From positions 54,455 through 118,454 of the forward strand of contig CAJOHE010000005.1 in the NCBI GenBank assembly GCA_905234495.1: 64,000 nt of DNA, read 5' to 3'. Source of the stretch: an uncultured Eubacterium sp. GTDB taxonomy: Bacteria > Bacillota > Clostridia > Oscillospirales > Acutalibacteraceae. A program made the position numbers and the translations under genes. The notes under the pieces were generated by a model that saw only the letters and a list, made by a program, of their open reading frames with translations, was not told the DNA's origin and did not search any database. Of the stretch, positions 24,758 through 34,279 are shown one piece after another; position 1 is the first letter of the stretch; the number at the start of each line of letters is the position of its first letter.

Positions 24758-27700
24758 ATGTTTACTCATTTGCACACACATACTGAATTTTCGCTGCTTG
24801 ACGGCGCCTGCAGAATTGAACAGCTTGTGATGCGTGCAAAGGAGCTCGGAATGCAGTCCCTTGCTATTACGGATCACGGTAATATGTACGGGGCTGTTGA
24901 TTTTTATAAGGCGTGCAAAAAGCACGGAATAAAGCCGATTATCGGCTGCGAGGTCTACGTTGCGCCGAGGACGAGGTTTGACCGCGACAAGGTGCTCGAC
25001 AAGGAATATAACCACCTCATCCTTCTCTGCAAAAACGCCGAGGGCTACAAAAATCTCATCAATATGGTGTCAAAGGGCTACACCGAGGGCTTCTATTTCA
25101 ATCCGCGAATCGACCGCGATTTGCTTGAAAAATACAGCGGCGGGCTCATCTGCCTTTCCGCCTGCCTCGCGGGCGAGGTTCCCCGTGCGCTTCTTGAGCG
25201 CGACTATGAAAAGGCAAAGAACGCGGCGCTCTGGTACAGGGATGTTTTCGGCGAGGGCAACTACTACCTTGAGCTGCAAAACCACACCCTTCCCGAGCAG
25301 CAGGGGGTAAACGAGGGAATCAAGCGCATCTCACGCGAGACGGGCATACCCCTCGTTGCGACGAACGACGTTCACTATATTGAACAGACGGACGCGAAAA
25401 TTCAGCAGGTGTTAATCTGCATCGCGACAAACCATATTATAGGCGAGGACACGGGGCTTGAATTCCGCGCGCAGGAGTTCTATCTCAAGAGCGAGGACGA
25501 GATGAAGTCCCTCTTCCCCGACACGCCCGAGGCTATATCGAACACCCAGCTCATCGCAGAGAGCTGCAGCTTTGATTTTGAATTCGGCAACACCAAGCTG
25601 CCCTACTACGAAACGCCCGACAATATGCCGCATTTCGACTATTTCAGAATGCTGTGTATGGAGGGAATGAAAAAGAGATACGGCGAAAATCCGCCGAAGG
25701 AATACTACGACAGGCTCGGTTATGAGCTTGAAACCGTTGAGAAAATGGGCTACACCGACTACTATCTGATAGTCGCCGATTTCGTATCCTTTGCAAAGAG
25801 CAGGGATATTCCCGTGGGTCCCGGAAGGGGCTCGGGCGCGGGCTCGATTGCCGCATACTGTATGGGAATCACTGACCTCGACCCGATGAAATACGGCCTT
25901 CTTTTCGAGAGGTTTCTCAATCCCGAAAGAGTGTCGATGCCCGACTTTGATATCGACTTCTGCTACGAGCGCAGGGGCGAGGTTATCGACTATGTAACGA
26001 ATAAATACGGCGCCGACCGCGTGGCGCAGATTGTCACGTTCGGAACGCTTCAGACGAGAGCCGCAATCCGCGACGTCGGCAGGGCTATGGGTATGTCCTA
26101 CGCCTCGGTTGACGCGGTTGCAAAGCTTGTCCCCAACGACTGGAAAATCACGATTGACGACGCGGTGAAAAAGTCGAAGGAGCTCGCCGCGCTTATGGAG
26201 GAAAACGCGCAGGTAAACGAGCTTATCGAAACCGCGCGCAAGGTCGAGGGTATGCCGAGAAACACCTCAACCCACGCGGCGGGTGTTGTTATCACGCACG
26301 ACCCCGTGGCAACCTACGTGCCCCTTGCGACCAACGACGGCGTGCCCGTGACGCAGTATATAATGACCACCCTCGAGGAGCTCGGACTGCTTAAAATGGA
26401 CTTCCTCGGACTGCGCACGCTGACCGTTATCGACGACGCGGCAAAGGCTGCGGGCGTGGATATAGAGGGCGTTTCAATCACCGACGAAAAGGTCTACAAG
26501 CTCTTTGCAAGAGGGCAGACCGAGGGCATATTCCAGTTTGAATCCTCGGGTATGAAGCAGATGCTGCAAAACCTCAGACCGACTAAGCTCGAGGATTTAA
26601 TCGCGGCAGTTTCGCTCTACCGTCCGGGCCCCGCGAAGCAGATTGACACCTTCGTTGAAAGCTCGCGCCACCCCGAAAAGATTGAGTACGCAACCCCGCT
26701 TTTAAAGCCGATTTTAGAGAACACCTACGGCTGTATCGTCTATCAGGAGCAGGTTATGCAGATACTGCGTTCCCTTGCGGGATATTCCTACGGCAAGGCG
26801 GATATCGTGCGCCGCGCGATGAGCAAAAAGAAGCTCGACGTTATGCAGAAGGAGCGCGAAACCTTCCTTGAGGGCTGCGTGAAAAACGGCGTTTCAAAGG
26901 ACACCGCCGAGGCGATTTTTGATAAGATTACCGACTTTGCAAAGTATGCGTTCAACAAATCACACGCCGCCTGCTACGCGCTCGTGGCGTACCGCACGGC
27001 GTATCTGAAAACCTATTATCCCGCGGAATTTATGGCGGCGCTGATGACCTCGGTGCTCGACCAGTCAAACAAAATCGCGAGGTACACCGCCGAGTGCAAG
27101 AGGCTCGGTCTGCGCCTCGGACCGCCCGATATAAACGCCTCGATGAAGGGCTTTACGGCAAACGGAAAAGTGATTAGCTACGGGCTTTTGGGCATAAAAA
27201 ATATCGGTTCCGAGTTCATCGACGAGATTGTTGAAGAGAGGAAAAACGGCGATTTCAGAGATTTGACCGATTTCTGCAAGCGTATGCAGGACGGGCATTT
27301 CAACCGCCGCGCAGTCGAAAGCCTCATCAGATGCGGCGCCATGGACGGCTTTGCCGCAAACAGAAGGCAGATGCTTCAGGTGCTTCCCGTCCTTGTCGGC
27401 AATCTTGAGCAGTACCGTCAGAACACCAAGTACGGTCAGGTCGGCTTCTTCGACCTCGGCACGGGCGAGCAGGATATGTTTGAGCCCGAAATGCCCGCAG
27501 TGAGCGAGTTTCCGAAGGCTGAGCTTCTCAAAATGGAAAAGGAAATGACGGGGCTCTATCTCTCGGGACACCCGATGGACAGGTACTCGGATATCTGCCG
27601 GAGGCTCGGCTATTCAAACACCATCGACCTTCTTGAAAGCGCCGACGAGGAAATCCCCGAAAGGCGCGACGGCGAGAGGGTGAAGCTCTGCGCGATTATC

Positions 27701-28195
27701 ACGAGAATAGTCCTCAAGCAGACGAGGGCGAATAACGCGACTATGGCTTTCGTCACGGTTGAGGATTTGTACGGCTCGATTGAGATTGTAGTGTTCCCGA
27801 AGGTGCTTGAAAGCTGTCAGGACTACATCTACGACGGCAGCGTTATCTCGGTTTCGGGCAGGCTTTCGCTCGAAGAGGAAAAGGACGCAAAGCTCCTTGC
27901 CGACACGATTTCGTCCCCGCCGACGGAGGATTCCGTTCCCGCTCGGCAGGACAAGCCCAGAAAGAAAAAGAGGGCGGGGCTCTTTCTGAGATTTCAGAAT
28001 GAAAACGATGAAAATATCGCCCTTGCAAAGCGCGTTACCGATATATTTGACGGAACGGTTCCGCTCTATTATTACTATATTGACAGCGGGAAGTATGAGC
28101 TTCAGCCGAGGGAACGCTTTGTCAGCGTGAACGATACCGAGCTTAAAGAGCTTCGCAGGATACTCGGCGACGGAAACGTCGTGTATCAGGCATAA
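24758..28195 (+). CDS. dnaE: DNA polymerase III alpha subunit, DnaE type
   Basis: The 1145-residue replicative polymerase starts with a PHP domain (HLHTHTEFSLLDGA). The catalytic aspartates are in PDFDIDFCYERR, with GPGRGSGAGS nearby, and the tail holds a tandem HhH region and an OB-fold (near 985-1060). The length fits DnaE1/DnaE3 rather than PolC, and no exonuclease insertion is present. In Firmicutes, DnaE usually extends primers and hands over to PolC. It begins 14 bases after whiA with AAGGA upstream, so it seems part of the hprK transcript. Confidence 0.96.
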   Translation: MFTHLHTHTEFSLLDGACRIEQLVMRAKELGMQSLAITDHGNMYGAVDFYKACKKHGIKPIIGCEVYVAPRTRFDRDKVLDKEYNHLILLCKNAEGYKNLINMVSKGYTEGFYFNPRIDRDLLEKYSGGLICLSACLAGEVPRALLERDYEKAKNAALWYRDVFGEGNYYLELQNHTLPEQQGVNEGIKRISRETGIPLVATNDVHYIEQTDAKIQQVLICIATNHIIGEDTGLEFRAQEFYLKSEDEMKSLFPDTPEAISNTQLIAESCSFDFEFGNTKLPYYETPDNMPHFDYFRMLCMEGMKKRYGENPPKEYYDRLGYELETVEKMGYTDYYLIVADFVSFAKSRDIPVGPGRGSGAGSIAAYCMGITDLDPMKYGLLFERFLNPERVSMPDFDIDFCYERRGEVIDYVTNKYGADRVAQIVTFGTLQTRAAIRDVGRAMGMSYASVDAVAKLVPNDWKITIDDAVKKSKELAALMEENAQVNELIETARKVEGMPRNTSTHAAGVVITHDPVATYVPLATNDGVPVTQYIMTTLEELGLLKMDFLGLRTLTVIDDAAKAAGVDIEGVSITDEKVYKLFARGQTEGIFQFESSGMKQMLQNLRPTKLEDLIAAVSLYRPGPAKQIDTFVESSRHPEKIEYATPLLKPILENTYGCIVYQEQVMQILRSLAGYSYGKADIVRRAMSKKKLDVMQKERETFLEGCVKNGVSKDTAEAIFDKITDFAKYAFNKSHAACYALVAYRTAYLKTYYPAEFMAALMTSVLDQSNKIARYTAECKRLGLRLGPPDINASMKGFTANGKVISYGLLGIKNIGSEFIDEIVEERKNGDFRDLTDFCKRMQDGHFNRRAVESLIRCGAMDGFAANRRQMLQVLPVLVGNLEQYRQNTKYGQVGFFDLGTGEQDMFEPEMPAVSEFPKAELLKMEKEMTGLYLSGHPMDRYSDICRRLGYSNTIDLLESADEEIPERRDGERVKLCAIITRIVLKQTRANNATMAFVTVEDLYGSIEIVVFPKVLESCQDYIYDGSVISVSGRLSLEEEKDAKLLADTISSPPTEDSVPARQDKPRKKKRAGLFLRFQNENDENIALAKRVTDIFDGTVPLYYYYIDSGKYELQPRERFVSVNDTELKELRRILGDGNVVYQA

Positions 28196-28209
28196 ATAAA
28201 AAACAAAAC

Positions 28210-28238
28210 TTGACATTTTACGTATTCGCTATTAAAAT
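28210..28238 (+). promoter_or_regulatory. Promoter of pfkA with an overlapping palindrome
   Basis: A consensus TTGACA (28210-28215) is 17 bases before TAAAAT (28233-28238), about 48 bases ahead of pfkA. CGTATT (28221-28226) and AATACG (28242-28247) form an inverted repeat that brackets the -10 box, where a repressor could act. Confidence 0.75.
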
Positions 28239-28286
28239 ACTAATACGCAAAAATTAACATCACTCTTTTCTGAGGAGGAAAAGCAT

Positions 28287-29252
28287 ATGAAGACGATAGC
28301 AGTTTTAACAAGCGGCGGCGACGCACCGGGCATGAACGCGGCGGTTCGCGCAGTTGTTCGTACGGCGTGTGAAAACGGTATGAAGGTTTACGGCGTTCTC
28401 AGAGGCTACAACGGTCTTATCAACGGCGACTTCATCGAGATGGATTTGCGTTCCGTTTCCGATATAATCAACCGCGGCGGAACTATTCTCTACTCGGCGC
28501 GTTCGGTTGAATTTGCAACCGAAGAGGGTATGAGAAAGGCAATCCGCACCTGCCAGGAATGGGGCATCGAGGGCGTTGTTGTAATCGGCGGCGACGGTTC
28601 CTTCAGAGGCGCGAGAGACCTTTCCGAGAGAGGAATTCCCTGCGTCGGCATCCCCGGCACAATCGACAACGATATCGCCTGCTGCGACTATACAATCGGC
28701 TACGACACCTGTCTCAACACCATTATGGAAATGGTTGACCGTATCCGCGACACCGCAGAGTCCCACGACCGCTGCTCGGTTATCGAGGTTATGGGCAGAC
28801 GTGCAGGCTATCTTGCACTCAATTCGGGTATTGCCTGCGGCGCAACTGCTATTCTCATTCCCGAGGTTGATTTCGACATCGAAAAGCACGTTATCGAGAG
28901 AATGAAGAAGACTCAGAGAGCAAACAAGAAGCACTTCATCATCGTTGTTGCAGAGGGCGTCGGCATCGACGTCAAGAAGCTTTCCGAGGAAATCGAGCAG
29001 AAGACGGGCGTTGAGTCGAGAGCGACAATCCTCGGCCACACCCAGCGCGGCGGCTATCCCACCGCAAAGGACAGGGTTATGGCTTCCCGTATGGGCAACT
29101 ACGCCGTAAAGCTTCTTATGAAGGACATCGGCAACCGCGTTGTTGCAGCCCAGAAGGAAGAGGTTCTCGACTACGACATTTTCGAGGCGCTCAATATGAA
29201 GAAGAGCATCGATATGGACCTCTACAATATTGCACACGAAGTGTCTATCTAA
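28287..29252 (+). CDS. pfkA: ATP-dependent 6-phosphofructokinase
   Basis: The 321-residue enzyme commits fructose-6-phosphate to glycolysis. It has GGDAPGMNAAVR, VVIGGDGSFRGA, the catalytic PGTIDND, and MGRRAGYLAL. The Gly-Gly-Asp-Gly run with GGDGS is the ATP-type pattern rather than the pyrophosphate type. AGGAGG lies 9 bases upstream. It is transcribed alone from a strong promoter and ends at a strong terminator; pyruvate kinase, a common neighbour, is absent. Confidence 0.97.
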   Translation: MKTIAVLTSGGDAPGMNAAVRAVVRTACENGMKVYGVLRGYNGLINGDFIEMDLRSVSDIINRGGTILYSARSVEFATEEGMRKAIRTCQEWGIEGVVVIGGDGSFRGARDLSERGIPCVGIPGTIDNDIACCDYTIGYDTCLNTIMEMVDRIRDTAESHDRCSVIEVMGRRAGYLALNSGIACGATAILIPEVDFDIEKHVIERMKKTQRANKKHFIIVVAEGVGIDVKKLSEEIEQKTGVESRATILGHTQRGGYPTAKDRVMASRMGNYAVKLLMKDIGNRVVAAQKEEVLDYDIFEALNMKKSIDMDLYNIAHEVSI

Positions 29253-29266
29253 CTGACGGATAAATC

Positions 29267-29300
29267 AAAAAGGACTGACGGTTTGTCAGTCCTTTTTTTA
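29267..29300 (+). terminator. Rho-independent terminator after pfkA
   Basis: AGGACTGAC (29271-29279) pairs perfectly with GTCAGTCCT (29285-29293), preceded by an A-run and followed by seven T. Confidence 0.93.
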
Positions 29301-29360
29301 TGCGCGGATTGTCTTATAAATAATAATAAATATTTTGACAATACTATATTCGGTGGTTTT

Positions 29361-30560
29361 ATGAAAAAGGTTATCAGAGTTTTTACCGTTATAATTGCCG
29401 CGGCGGTTTCTGCGGTGATGGCGCTCGTCTGCGTGGGCGACGCGCTGCTGCCGCCCGAGATTGTCAGCTATTCCGACGGCGATATTTCCTTCGGCAAAAT
29501 CTACGGCGTGGCGACGGGGGAAAGCAGTCAGGTCGATTTCAGAAGCGACGTGCCCGTCTCGGGCGTTGCGGGCGAGATAAAGCTCTTCGGCGCGGTTCCC
29601 GTCAAGTCGGCAGACGTTGAGCAGCTCAGCGAGAAAAAGGTTGCGGTGAGCGGCGAGTGCTTCGGCATCAAGCTCTACACCGATGGGATTATAGTAGTCG
29701 GCACGCGCGACGTCGACACCCCGCAGGGCAGGGTGAACCCCGCAAACGCCGCGGGCATCGAAAAGGGCGATATAATTATCAGTATAAACGGCGTGAATAT
29801 GTATTCCGCGGCTGAGGTTGAGGAGGCGTTCAACAGCAACAACGGCGAGGAATACGAGGTGAAAATCAGGCGGAACGGCAACTATAAAACTATCCCGCTC
29901 ACCCCCGTTTATTCCCCGTCCGAGGGCAGGTACAAGGTGGGCGTGTGGGTGCGCGATTCAACCGCGGGCATCGGCACGATGACCTTCTACAATCCCGAAA
30001 ACGGAACGCTTGCGGCGCTCGGACATCCGATTACGGACGTCGACACGAATGAGATTATGCCCCTTTTGAACGGCGAGGCGGTCAGGGCGACGGTCACGAA
30101 GCTCTATCAGAGCGAGGAGGGCGACGCGGGCTCAATCTGCTGCGAGTTCACAAACGACGTGATAGGTACGCTGACCGAGAACAGCGAGTGGGGGATATAC
30201 GGAAAGTACGCGGGCGGCTGCGACGAGTCGAGGCTTTATATTGTCGCCTCGCCGCAGGAGGTCGAGAGGGGCGCGGCGCAGATTTTATGCACGGTCGACG
30301 GCGACGGACCCGCCTTTTACGACGTGGAAATCACCCGCATTTCCTACAACAGCGCATCGGGCAAGAATCTCGTCATCAGGGTGACGGACAAAAATCTCAC
30401 CGAAAAAACGGGCGGAATCATTCAGGGAATGAGCGGCTCGCCCATCATCCAGAACGGCAAGCTCGTCGGCGCGCTTACGCACGTCGTCGTGGATAATCCC
30501 GGGAAGGGCTACGGCGTTTTTGCCGAAAAAATGGTTGCCGAGTCCGAAAAATTAAAATAG
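29361..30560 (+). CDS. spoIVB: SpoIVB-type sporulation serine peptidase
   Basis: The 399-residue protein has an N-terminal membrane helix, a PDZ domain (near residues 110-190, with AAGIEKGDIIISINGV), and an S55 peptidase domain. The catalytic His is in LGHPITD and the Ser in GMSGSPIIQNGKLVGA. SpoIVB is secreted from the forespore to trigger processing of pro-sigma-K in the mother cell, so it supports a spore-forming host. I chose the ATG at 29361, which gives a proper signal anchor; the frame upstream to 29283 runs through the pfkA terminator. AATACTAT before it resembles a sigma-F/G -10 box, but the match is weak. Confidence 0.94.
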   Translation: MKKVIRVFTVIIAAAVSAVMALVCVGDALLPPEIVSYSDGDISFGKIYGVATGESSQVDFRSDVPVSGVAGEIKLFGAVPVKSADVEQLSEKKVAVSGECFGIKLYTDGIIVVGTRDVDTPQGRVNPANAAGIEKGDIIISINGVNMYSAAEVEEAFNSNNGEEYEVKIRRNGNYKTIPLTPVYSPSEGRYKVGVWVRDSTAGIGTMTFYNPENGTLAALGHPITDVDTNEIMPLLNGEAVRATVTKLYQSEEGDAGSICCEFTNDVIGTLTENSEWGIYGKYAGGCDESRLYIVASPQEVERGAAQILCTVDGDGPAFYDVEITRISYNSASGKNLVIRVTDKNLTEKTGGIIQGMSGSPIIQNGKLVGALTHVVVDNPGKGYGVFAEKMVAESEKLK

Positions 30561-30588
30561 TCAAAAAAATTATTTTTTATTAAAAATG

Positions 30589-30613
30589 GGGGCGGAATTT
30601 TATCCGCCCCTAT
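30589..30613 (+). terminator. Terminator-like hairpin after spoIVB
   Basis: GGGGCGGA (30589-30596) pairs with TCCGCCCC (30603-30610) around a short AT loop. The following T-run is poor (TATATCTT), so strength is doubtful. Confidence 0.6.
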
Positions 30614-30745
30614 ATCTTGTGGCGTGAGCGGGAATTCACGGGAAATATTAGCAGTTTTTGTGTTTGTAAATTCTTACAAAATTTAAAAATTTTTTTCGTG
30701 AAATTTGCACAATAAAAATTTTTTCAAAAAATGCCAAAAATATGC

Positions 30746-30774
30746 TTGACAAGTGTGTTTTTATAATATATAAT
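30746..30774 (+). promoter_or_regulatory. Promoter of the S10 ribosomal operon
   Basis: A perfect TTGACA (30746-30751) is 17 bases before a perfect TATAAT (30769-30774). It is preceded by a very A/T-rich stretch (30655-30740) that could act as an UP element. It lies about 315 bases before rpsJ, leaving a long leader. Confidence 0.9.
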
Positions 30775-30780
30775 AGCAGT

Positions 30781-31016
30781 CACGTGTGGCACTGCATATA
30801 AAATATATATTATATATAGGAGCCACCAAGATATGCGATGATGCGTGAGGTTGCGTCTCTAACCCAAGGCGGTAATTCACGCGGAGTATGTCCGATTTCA
30901 AACCGGGCGAAAATTACCGATAGGATGCTACGGCAGTCAGTAACTTGCGAATGCTGACGTTGCGTGCGGAAATCCTTATGCCCGAAGGGGAAGCTTTCCC
31001 CGTCGGTTTTATTTAA
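30781..31016 (+). ncRNA. Structured leader RNA of the S10 operon with attenuator
   Basis: About 240 bases between the promoter and rpsJ fold into several visible stems. GTGGC/GCCAC closes 30785 to about 30826. GCGTGA/TCACGC with GGTT/AACC inside spans about 30843-30882. CGGTAATT (about 30870) also matches AATTACCG (30912-30919), which competes with the previous stem. AGGAT/ATCCT closes about 30922-30976 around GTCAG/CTGAC. A terminator hairpin follows. Autogenous control of ribosomal operons by a protein product through such leaders is established in other bacteria; which protein binds here is unknown. A 39-codon ORF (30838-30957) lies across it and is weakly placed relative to AGGAG. Confidence 0.65.
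30982..31016 (+). terminator. Attenuator-type terminator in the S10 leader
   Basis: CCGAAGGGGAA (30982-30992) pairs with TTCCCCGTCGG (30996-31006) with one mismatch, then TTTTATTT. It lies 75 bases before rpsJ, so it must be bypassed to express the operon. Confidence 0.75.
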
Positions 31017-31089
31017 AGAGAAGGACGAAACACACGGGTGGGTAGCGAATATCGGAACTCGCACCATAAATTTTCAGGAGGAAAACTAA

Positions 31090-31407
31090 ATGGCAGCAAG
31101 TAGTAACGTAAAGCTCAGAATCAGACTCAAGGGCTACGACCACAGCCTTGTAGACCAGGCAGCGGAAAAGATTGTGGAAACAGCAAAGAGAACGGGCGCA
31201 AACATCAGCGGTCCTATTCCGCTTCCGACGGAAGTTGAGAAAATCACAATCCTTCGCGCAGTTCACAAGTATAAGGACAGCCGTGAGCAGTTTGAGCAGA
31301 GAACACACAAAAGACTCATCGACATTATCAAGCCTTCAAACAAGACCGTTGAGGCATTGACAAGTCTTGAGCTCCCGGCAGGCGTAGAGATTGAAATCAA
31401 GCTCTAA
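31090..31407 (+). CDS. rpsJ: Ribosomal protein S10
   Basis: This 105-residue small-subunit protein of the 30S head also serves as NusE in antitermination. The segments [19 protein letters not shown] and [20 protein letters not shown] are diagnostic. It is the first gene of the S10 operon, with AGGAGG 9 bases before the ATG. A small hairpin (GTTGGG/CCCAAC near 31424-31439) sits in the gap to rplC. Confidence 0.98.
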   Translation: MAASSNVKLRIRLKGYDHSLVDQAAEKIVETAKRTGANISGPIPLPTEVEKITILRAVHKYKDSREQFEQRTHKRLIDIIKPSNKTVEALTSLELPAGVEIEIKL

Positions 31408-31465
31408 GCAAAGCCGAGGTCATGTTGGGGAAACCCAACCAATAACCCAAAGGAGGAAATAGAAA

Positions 31466-32098
31466 ATGAAAAAAGGTCTTATCGGTAAGAAAATCGGCAT
31501 GACCCAGCTCTTTGACGAAGCGGGAAAAGTTATCCCCGTGACAGTTGTTGAGGCAGGTCCGTGCGCAGTAACTCAGATTAAGACAATGGACAACGACGGC
31601 TACGAGGCAGTTCAGGTTGGTTTCGGCGATATGAAAGCGTCGAGAGTAAACAAGCCGATGAAGGGCCACTTCGACAAGGCTGACGTTGCACCGAAGAAGA
31701 CTCTCAAGGAATTCAGATTTGAGAGCATCGACGGTTACGAGGTAGGTCAAATCCTCAAGGCTGACACGTTCGAGGTTGGCGACATCGTTGATGTAAAGGG
31801 AACAAGCAAGGGTCACGGAACGGCAGGCGCAATCAAGCGCTGGAACTTCTCAAGACTCAGAATGACCCACGGTACAGGTCCTAACCACCGTCACCAGGGT
31901 TCACTCGGCGCTTGCTCAAGCCCGTCAAGAGTTTTCAAGGGCAGAAAGATGGCAGGTCATTACGGTCACGAAACAGTAACAGTTCAGAACCTTACGGTAG
32001 CAAAGGTTGACGCAGAAAACAACCTCATCGCTATCAAGGGAGCAATCCCCGGTCCCAAGGGCGGAATTGTTGTTATCGCAGACGCAGTTAAAGCTTAA
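31466..32098 (+). CDS. rplC: Ribosomal protein L3
   Basis: This 210-residue 50S protein helps start large-subunit assembly and reaches toward the peptidyl-transferase centre. It begins [16 protein letters not shown] and contains [21 protein letters not shown] and [15 protein letters not shown], the conserved family core. It has a strong AGGAGG site and lies between rpsJ and rplD in the standard order. Confidence 0.98.
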   Translation: MKKGLIGKKIGMTQLFDEAGKVIPVTVVEAGPCAVTQIKTMDNDGYEAVQVGFGDMKASRVNKPMKGHFDKADVAPKKTLKEFRFESIDGYEVGQILKADTFEVGDIVDVKGTSKGHGTAGAIKRWNFSRLRMTHGTGPNHRHQGSLGACSSPSRVFKGRKMAGHYGHETVTVQNLTVAKVDAENNLIAIKGAIPGPKGGIVVIADAVKA

Positions 32099-32116
32099 CG
32101 AAAGGAGAGAGGTTAA

Positions 32117-32740
32117 ATGGCACAGGTTCAGGTTTATAACCAGGAAGGCAAGAAGACAAGCAAGCTCGACGTTATGGACGAGATTTTTGCAATCGAGCCA
32201 AATGAATCCGCAATGCATCTTGCAGTTGTTAGCTATCTTGCTAATCAGCGTCAGGGCACACAGTCAACCCTCACTCGTTCAGAAGTAAGCGGTGGCGGTG
32301 CAAAGCCCTGGAGACAGAAGGGTACAGGCCGTGCCCGTCAGGGTTCAACAAGAAGCCCTCAGTGGACACACGGCGGTATCGCTCTTGGCCCGAAGCCAAG
32401 AAAGTACAAGGTTGGCCTTAACAAGAAGGTGAAGAGACTCGCTATGAAGTCCGCACTTTCAACTAAGGTTGCCGACAAAGAGATGATGGTTCTCAACAAG
32501 GTTGAGCTTGATGAAATCAAGACAAAGTCCATGGTTGAAATCCTTAAGAATCTCGAAGCAGCAAAGAAGACGCTTATCGTTACAAGCGAGGTTGACGAGA
32601 AAATCTACAAGTCAGCGCGCAACATCGAGGGCGTTAAGGTTGTAACGGTAAACACTCTCTGTGTTTACGACATCCTCAACTGCGACACGTTCGTAGTTCT
32701 CAAGGATGCGGTAAAGAAAATTGAGGAGGTATATGCATAA
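32117..32740 (+). CDS. rplD: Ribosomal protein L4
   Basis: This 207-residue protein lines the exit tunnel with its long loop (GGGAKPWRQKGTGRARQGS, near residues 60-80). L4 is the autoregulator of the S10 operon in enterobacteria, so it is the first candidate ligand for the structured leader here. Its stop overlaps the rplW start by one base. Confidence 0.98.
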   Translation: MAQVQVYNQEGKKTSKLDVMDEIFAIEPNESAMHLAVVSYLANQRQGTQSTLTRSEVSGGGAKPWRQKGTGRARQGSTRSPQWTHGGIALGPKPRKYKVGLNKKVKRLAMKSALSTKVADKEMMVLNKVELDEIKTKSMVEILKNLEAAKKTLIVTSEVDEKIYKSARNIEGVKVVTVNTLCVYDILNCDTFVVLKDAVKKIEEVYA

Positions 32741-33039
32741 TGAAAGCTGATGCAAGGGACATTATCCTTAAGCCAATCATCACTGAGGAATCAATGATGG
32801 GCATTATGATGAAAAAGTATACCTTCAAGGTTGCTAAGAATGCAAACAAGATTGAGATTGCAAAGGCTGTTGAGGAGGTTTTCCCGGGCACAAAGGTTGC
32901 CAAGGTAAACACAATCAATGTTCGCGGCCACAAGCGTCGTCAGGGTATGAACGAAGGCTACACCCCGTCATGGAAGAAGGCAATCGTAACTCTCGCTGAG
33001 GATTCGAAGGACATCGAATTCTTCAACGATATGATGTAA
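32740..33039 (+). CDS. rplW: Ribosomal protein L23
   Basis: This 99-residue protein sits at the tunnel exit and is the docking site for trigger factor and SRP. DIILKPIITEES and YTFKVAKNANKIEIAKAVE are typical. The start in a TAATG overlap implies coupling to rplD. Confidence 0.97.
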   Translation: MKADARDIILKPIITEESMMGIMMKKYTFKVAKNANKIEIAKAVEEVFPGTKVAKVNTINVRGHKRRQGMNEGYTPSWKKAIVTLAEDSKDIEFFNDMM

Positions 33040-33134
33040 ATACCTATTATAAGTTAAAGCAACATAATGATTTCGGATGATGAGGTATGAAAGGTGCCAT
33101 CCTTTCGCAAAGTTATCCGGAAAGGAGAAAAACA

Positions 33135-33968
33135 ATGGCAATTAAGAATTACAAGCCGACAACACCTTCAAGAAGAAATATGTCGGTAACAGATTATTCT
33201 TCTCTCTCAAAGGTTGCTCCTGAAAAGTCTTTGCTTGAGCCACTCAACAAAAAGTCAGGTCGTAACTCTTACGGAAGAATTACAGTTCGTCACCGCGGTG
33301 GCGGAAACAGAAGAAAGTACCGTATCATCGACTTCAAGAGAAACAAGCTCGATGTACCCGCAACTGTTCTCACAATCGAATATGACCCGAACAGAAGCGC
33401 TCATATCGCTCTCGTTCAGTACGAGGACGGCGAGAAGAAGTACATCATCGCTCCCGAAGGTCTCAAAGTCGGCGACACAATTATGAACGGTCCCAACGCA
33501 GATATCGTATCGGGCAACGCGCTTGCTCTTAAGGATATGCCCGTAGGTACAATCGTTCACAACGTAGAGCTCTATCCGGGCAACGGCGCTCAGCTCGCAC
33601 GTTCGGCAGGCAACAGCGCGCAGCTCATGGCTCTCGAAGGTCCCTACGCACTTCTCAGACTTCCCTCAGGCGAACTGAGAAACGTGCCGAAGGATTGTAT
33701 GGCAACAGTCGGCGTTGTAGGTAACTCCGACCACGCAAACGTTAAAATCGGTAAAGCAGGCCGTAAGCGCAATATGGGTTGGCGCCCGACAGTCCGCGGT
33801 TCCGTTATGAACCCGAACGACCATCCGCACGGCGGTGGTGAGGGTAAGTCACCTATCGGCCGTCCCGGTCCTTGCACACCTTGGGGCAAGCCCGCACTCG
33901 GCTATAAGACACGCGCTAAGAAGAAGGCGTCCAACAAGATGATTGTTCGCCGTCGTAACAGCAAATAA
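33135..33968 (+). CDS. rplB: Ribosomal protein L2
   Basis: This 277-residue protein is essential for subunit joining and peptidyl transfer. It begins [14 protein letters not shown] and has the C-terminal [18 protein letters not shown] segment with the functionally important His. I chose the ATG at 33135 because AAAGGAG lies just before it; the longer frame to 33087 adds an unrelated N-terminus. Confidence 0.98.
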   Translation: MAIKNYKPTTPSRRNMSVTDYSSLSKVAPEKSLLEPLNKKSGRNSYGRITVRHRGGGNRRKYRIIDFKRNKLDVPATVLTIEYDPNRSAHIALVQYEDGEKKYIIAPEGLKVGDTIMNGPNADIVSGNALALKDMPVGTIVHNVELYPGNGAQLARSAGNSAQLMALEGPYALLRLPSGELRNVPKDCMATVGVVGNSDHANVKIGKAGRKRNMGWRPTVRGSVMNPNDHPHGGGEGKSPIGRPGPCTPWGKPALGYKTRAKKKASNKMIVRRRNSK

Positions 33969-33988
33969 GAAGAAAGGAGAAGGTTAAT

Positions 33989-34261
33989 ATGAGCAGAAGT
34001 ACTAAAAAAGGACCTTATGTAGAAGCAAGTCTCTTCAAAAAGGTTGAAGCTCTCAATGAAAAGGGCGACAAGCAGGTTATCCAGACCTGGTCAAGAAGTT
34101 CAACAATCTTCCCTGAATTCGTAGGACACACATTTGCAGTTCACGACGGAAGAAAGCATGTTCCGGTATACGTTACAGAGGATATGGTTGGACACAAGCT
34201 CGGTGAGTTTGCACCGACAAGAACATTCAGGGGCCACGCAGGCTCAAAGTCATCTAAGTAA
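33989..34261 (+). CDS. rpsS: Ribosomal protein S19
   Basis: This 90-residue protein of the 30S head contacts tRNA and bridges to the 50[25 protein letters not shown] and [12 protein letters not shown] are characteristic. It has an AAAGGAGAAGG site and lies between rplB and rplV. Confidence 0.98.
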   Translation: MSRSTKKGPYVEASLFKKVEALNEKGDKQVIQTWSRSSTIFPEFVGHTFAVHDGRKHVPVYVTEDMVGHKLGEFAPTRTFRGHAGSKSSK

Positions 34262-34279
34262 TTGAAAGGAGTAGAAATT

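Noticed and set aside
28305..29237. Long reading frame of 310 codons on the minus strand opposite pfkA
   Set aside because: The plus-strand pfkA is certain and the antisense frame has no ribosome site, no recognisable motif and a His/Cys/Asn-rich composition expected from mirrored codons.
29320..29360. Sigma-F/G promoter before spoIVB
   Set aside because: AATACTA resembles the -10 box but the -35 region has no good match at the right distance, so no feature was called.
30810..31067. 85-codon minus-strand frame in the S10 leader
   Set aside because: It is antisense to the leader, has no ribosome site, and the plus-strand RNA structure explains the sequence better.
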